DNA of 64,000 nt, from positions 3,162,001-3,226,000 of the forward strand of contig NZ_CP102251.1 in the NCBI RefSeq assembly GCF_025145285.1, read 5' to 3'. Source of the stretch: Alistipes onderdonkii. Lineage in GTDB: Bacteria > Bacteroidota > Bacteroidia > Bacteroidales > Rikenellaceae. A program made the position numbers and the translations under genes. Shown here piece after piece: positions 63,841 through 64,000 of this stretch; within the stretch, counting starts at the first letter, position 1, and each line of letters begins with the position of its first letter. The notes under the pieces were generated by a model. That model made no database searches, was not told the origin of the DNA, and was given only the letters and a program-made list of their open reading frames with translations.

Positions 63841-64000
63841 TAGTTTTATTTTTTATCGCTCTTTTCGGGGTGCGATGGAAGGGCTTGCACCCGTTGACTA
63901 TCGGTTATTTATGGATGCGGTTGTAATGTATGGCCTTGACCGTATCGCCCCCGACTTGCCGCCTGATCTATCCCGTATTTTCTATGATTATTGCTACCCT
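63830..64000 (+). CDS. DUF6291-like element protein, N-terminal part (runs off the window)
   Basis: 57 codons are visible: MKRNSFIFYRSFRGAMEGL, then RLFMDAVVMYGLD and LSRIFYDYCYP. The pattern SFxFYRSFxxAxxxL is what I recall from DUF6291 proteins near phage/plasmid replication genes. The call rests on a short start. Confidence 0.5.
   Translation, partial: MKRNSFIFYRSFRGAMEGLAPVDYRLFMDAVVMYGLDRIAPDLPPDLSRIFYDYCYP

Overview
The window looks like a chromosomal segment of a Bacteroidota gut anaerobe, most likely Alistipes (Rikenellaceae). The evidence is the high G+C housekeeping genes, the repeated Bacteroidota-type promoters (a -7 box of the form TAnnTTTGY, sometimes with a TTG about 19-21 bp upstream), the weak ribosome binding sites, and the many family-restricted lipoproteins (DUF4919, DUF4251-like, NVEALA, BACON-clostripain). 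The genus is inferred from overall character and was not checked against a database.

Left part (1-11.2 kb): the end of an alpha-amylase; a TPM-domain membrane protein and LemA; a Bax-inhibitor-1 family protein; a methionine-rich DUF4396 membrane protein. An A+T-rich accessory patch follows, with a broken beta-propeller gene, an orphan SMI1/KNR4 immunity-type gene, and an intact beta-propeller/NVEALA-peptide pair. That pair sits between two perfect 145-bp copies of the 3' end of the neighbouring TonB-dependent receptor gene. Upstream of the receptor gene is a structured non-coding RNA with a strong promoter.

Core part (11.7-46.6 kb): plsC-parE-parC-aroK form one tight operon, followed by murI, an acyltransferase, ftsK with a LolA-like gene and an aspartyl-protease-like gene, a FocA-type channel, gyrA, a TPR protein, an ATPase, a MATE pump, a pseudouridine synthase, a BACON-clostripain peptidase with DUF4919, dapA, ligA, an EF-hand/leucine-rich lipoprotein, purA, and the etfB-etfA-acyl-CoA dehydrogenase operon. 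Several housekeeping proteins (LigA, ParC, FtsK, the pseudouridine synthase, LolA) carry long low-complexity tails or inserts.

Right part (46.6-60 kb): a small HTH regulator beside a perfect 22-bp palindrome; a second multi-hairpin RNA candidate; a gadC-glsA operon suited to glutamine-dependent acid resistance; a thioredoxin-like lipoprotein; a reverse rubrerythrin; a holin-like/YtxH pair; a SLOG protein; a DUF418 protein; a probable PPi-type phosphofructokinase; a cold-shock protein; a lipoprotein/radical SAM-SPASM pair that looks like the rSAM/lipoprotein modification system; and a zincin-like lipoprotein.

Far right (60-64 kb): a tRNA-Pro(CGG), a truncated old integrase, the 3' half of a second tRNA-Pro (UGG), and then the start of an integrative element. 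The element shows a tyrosine recombinase with an unusual active site behind a 14-bp inverted repeat, an unknown A+T-rich gene, two DNA-binding accessory proteins and the first part of a phage/element-type gene. The element runs off the window. Pyrimidine-biased degenerate short repeats fill many of the intergenic gaps.
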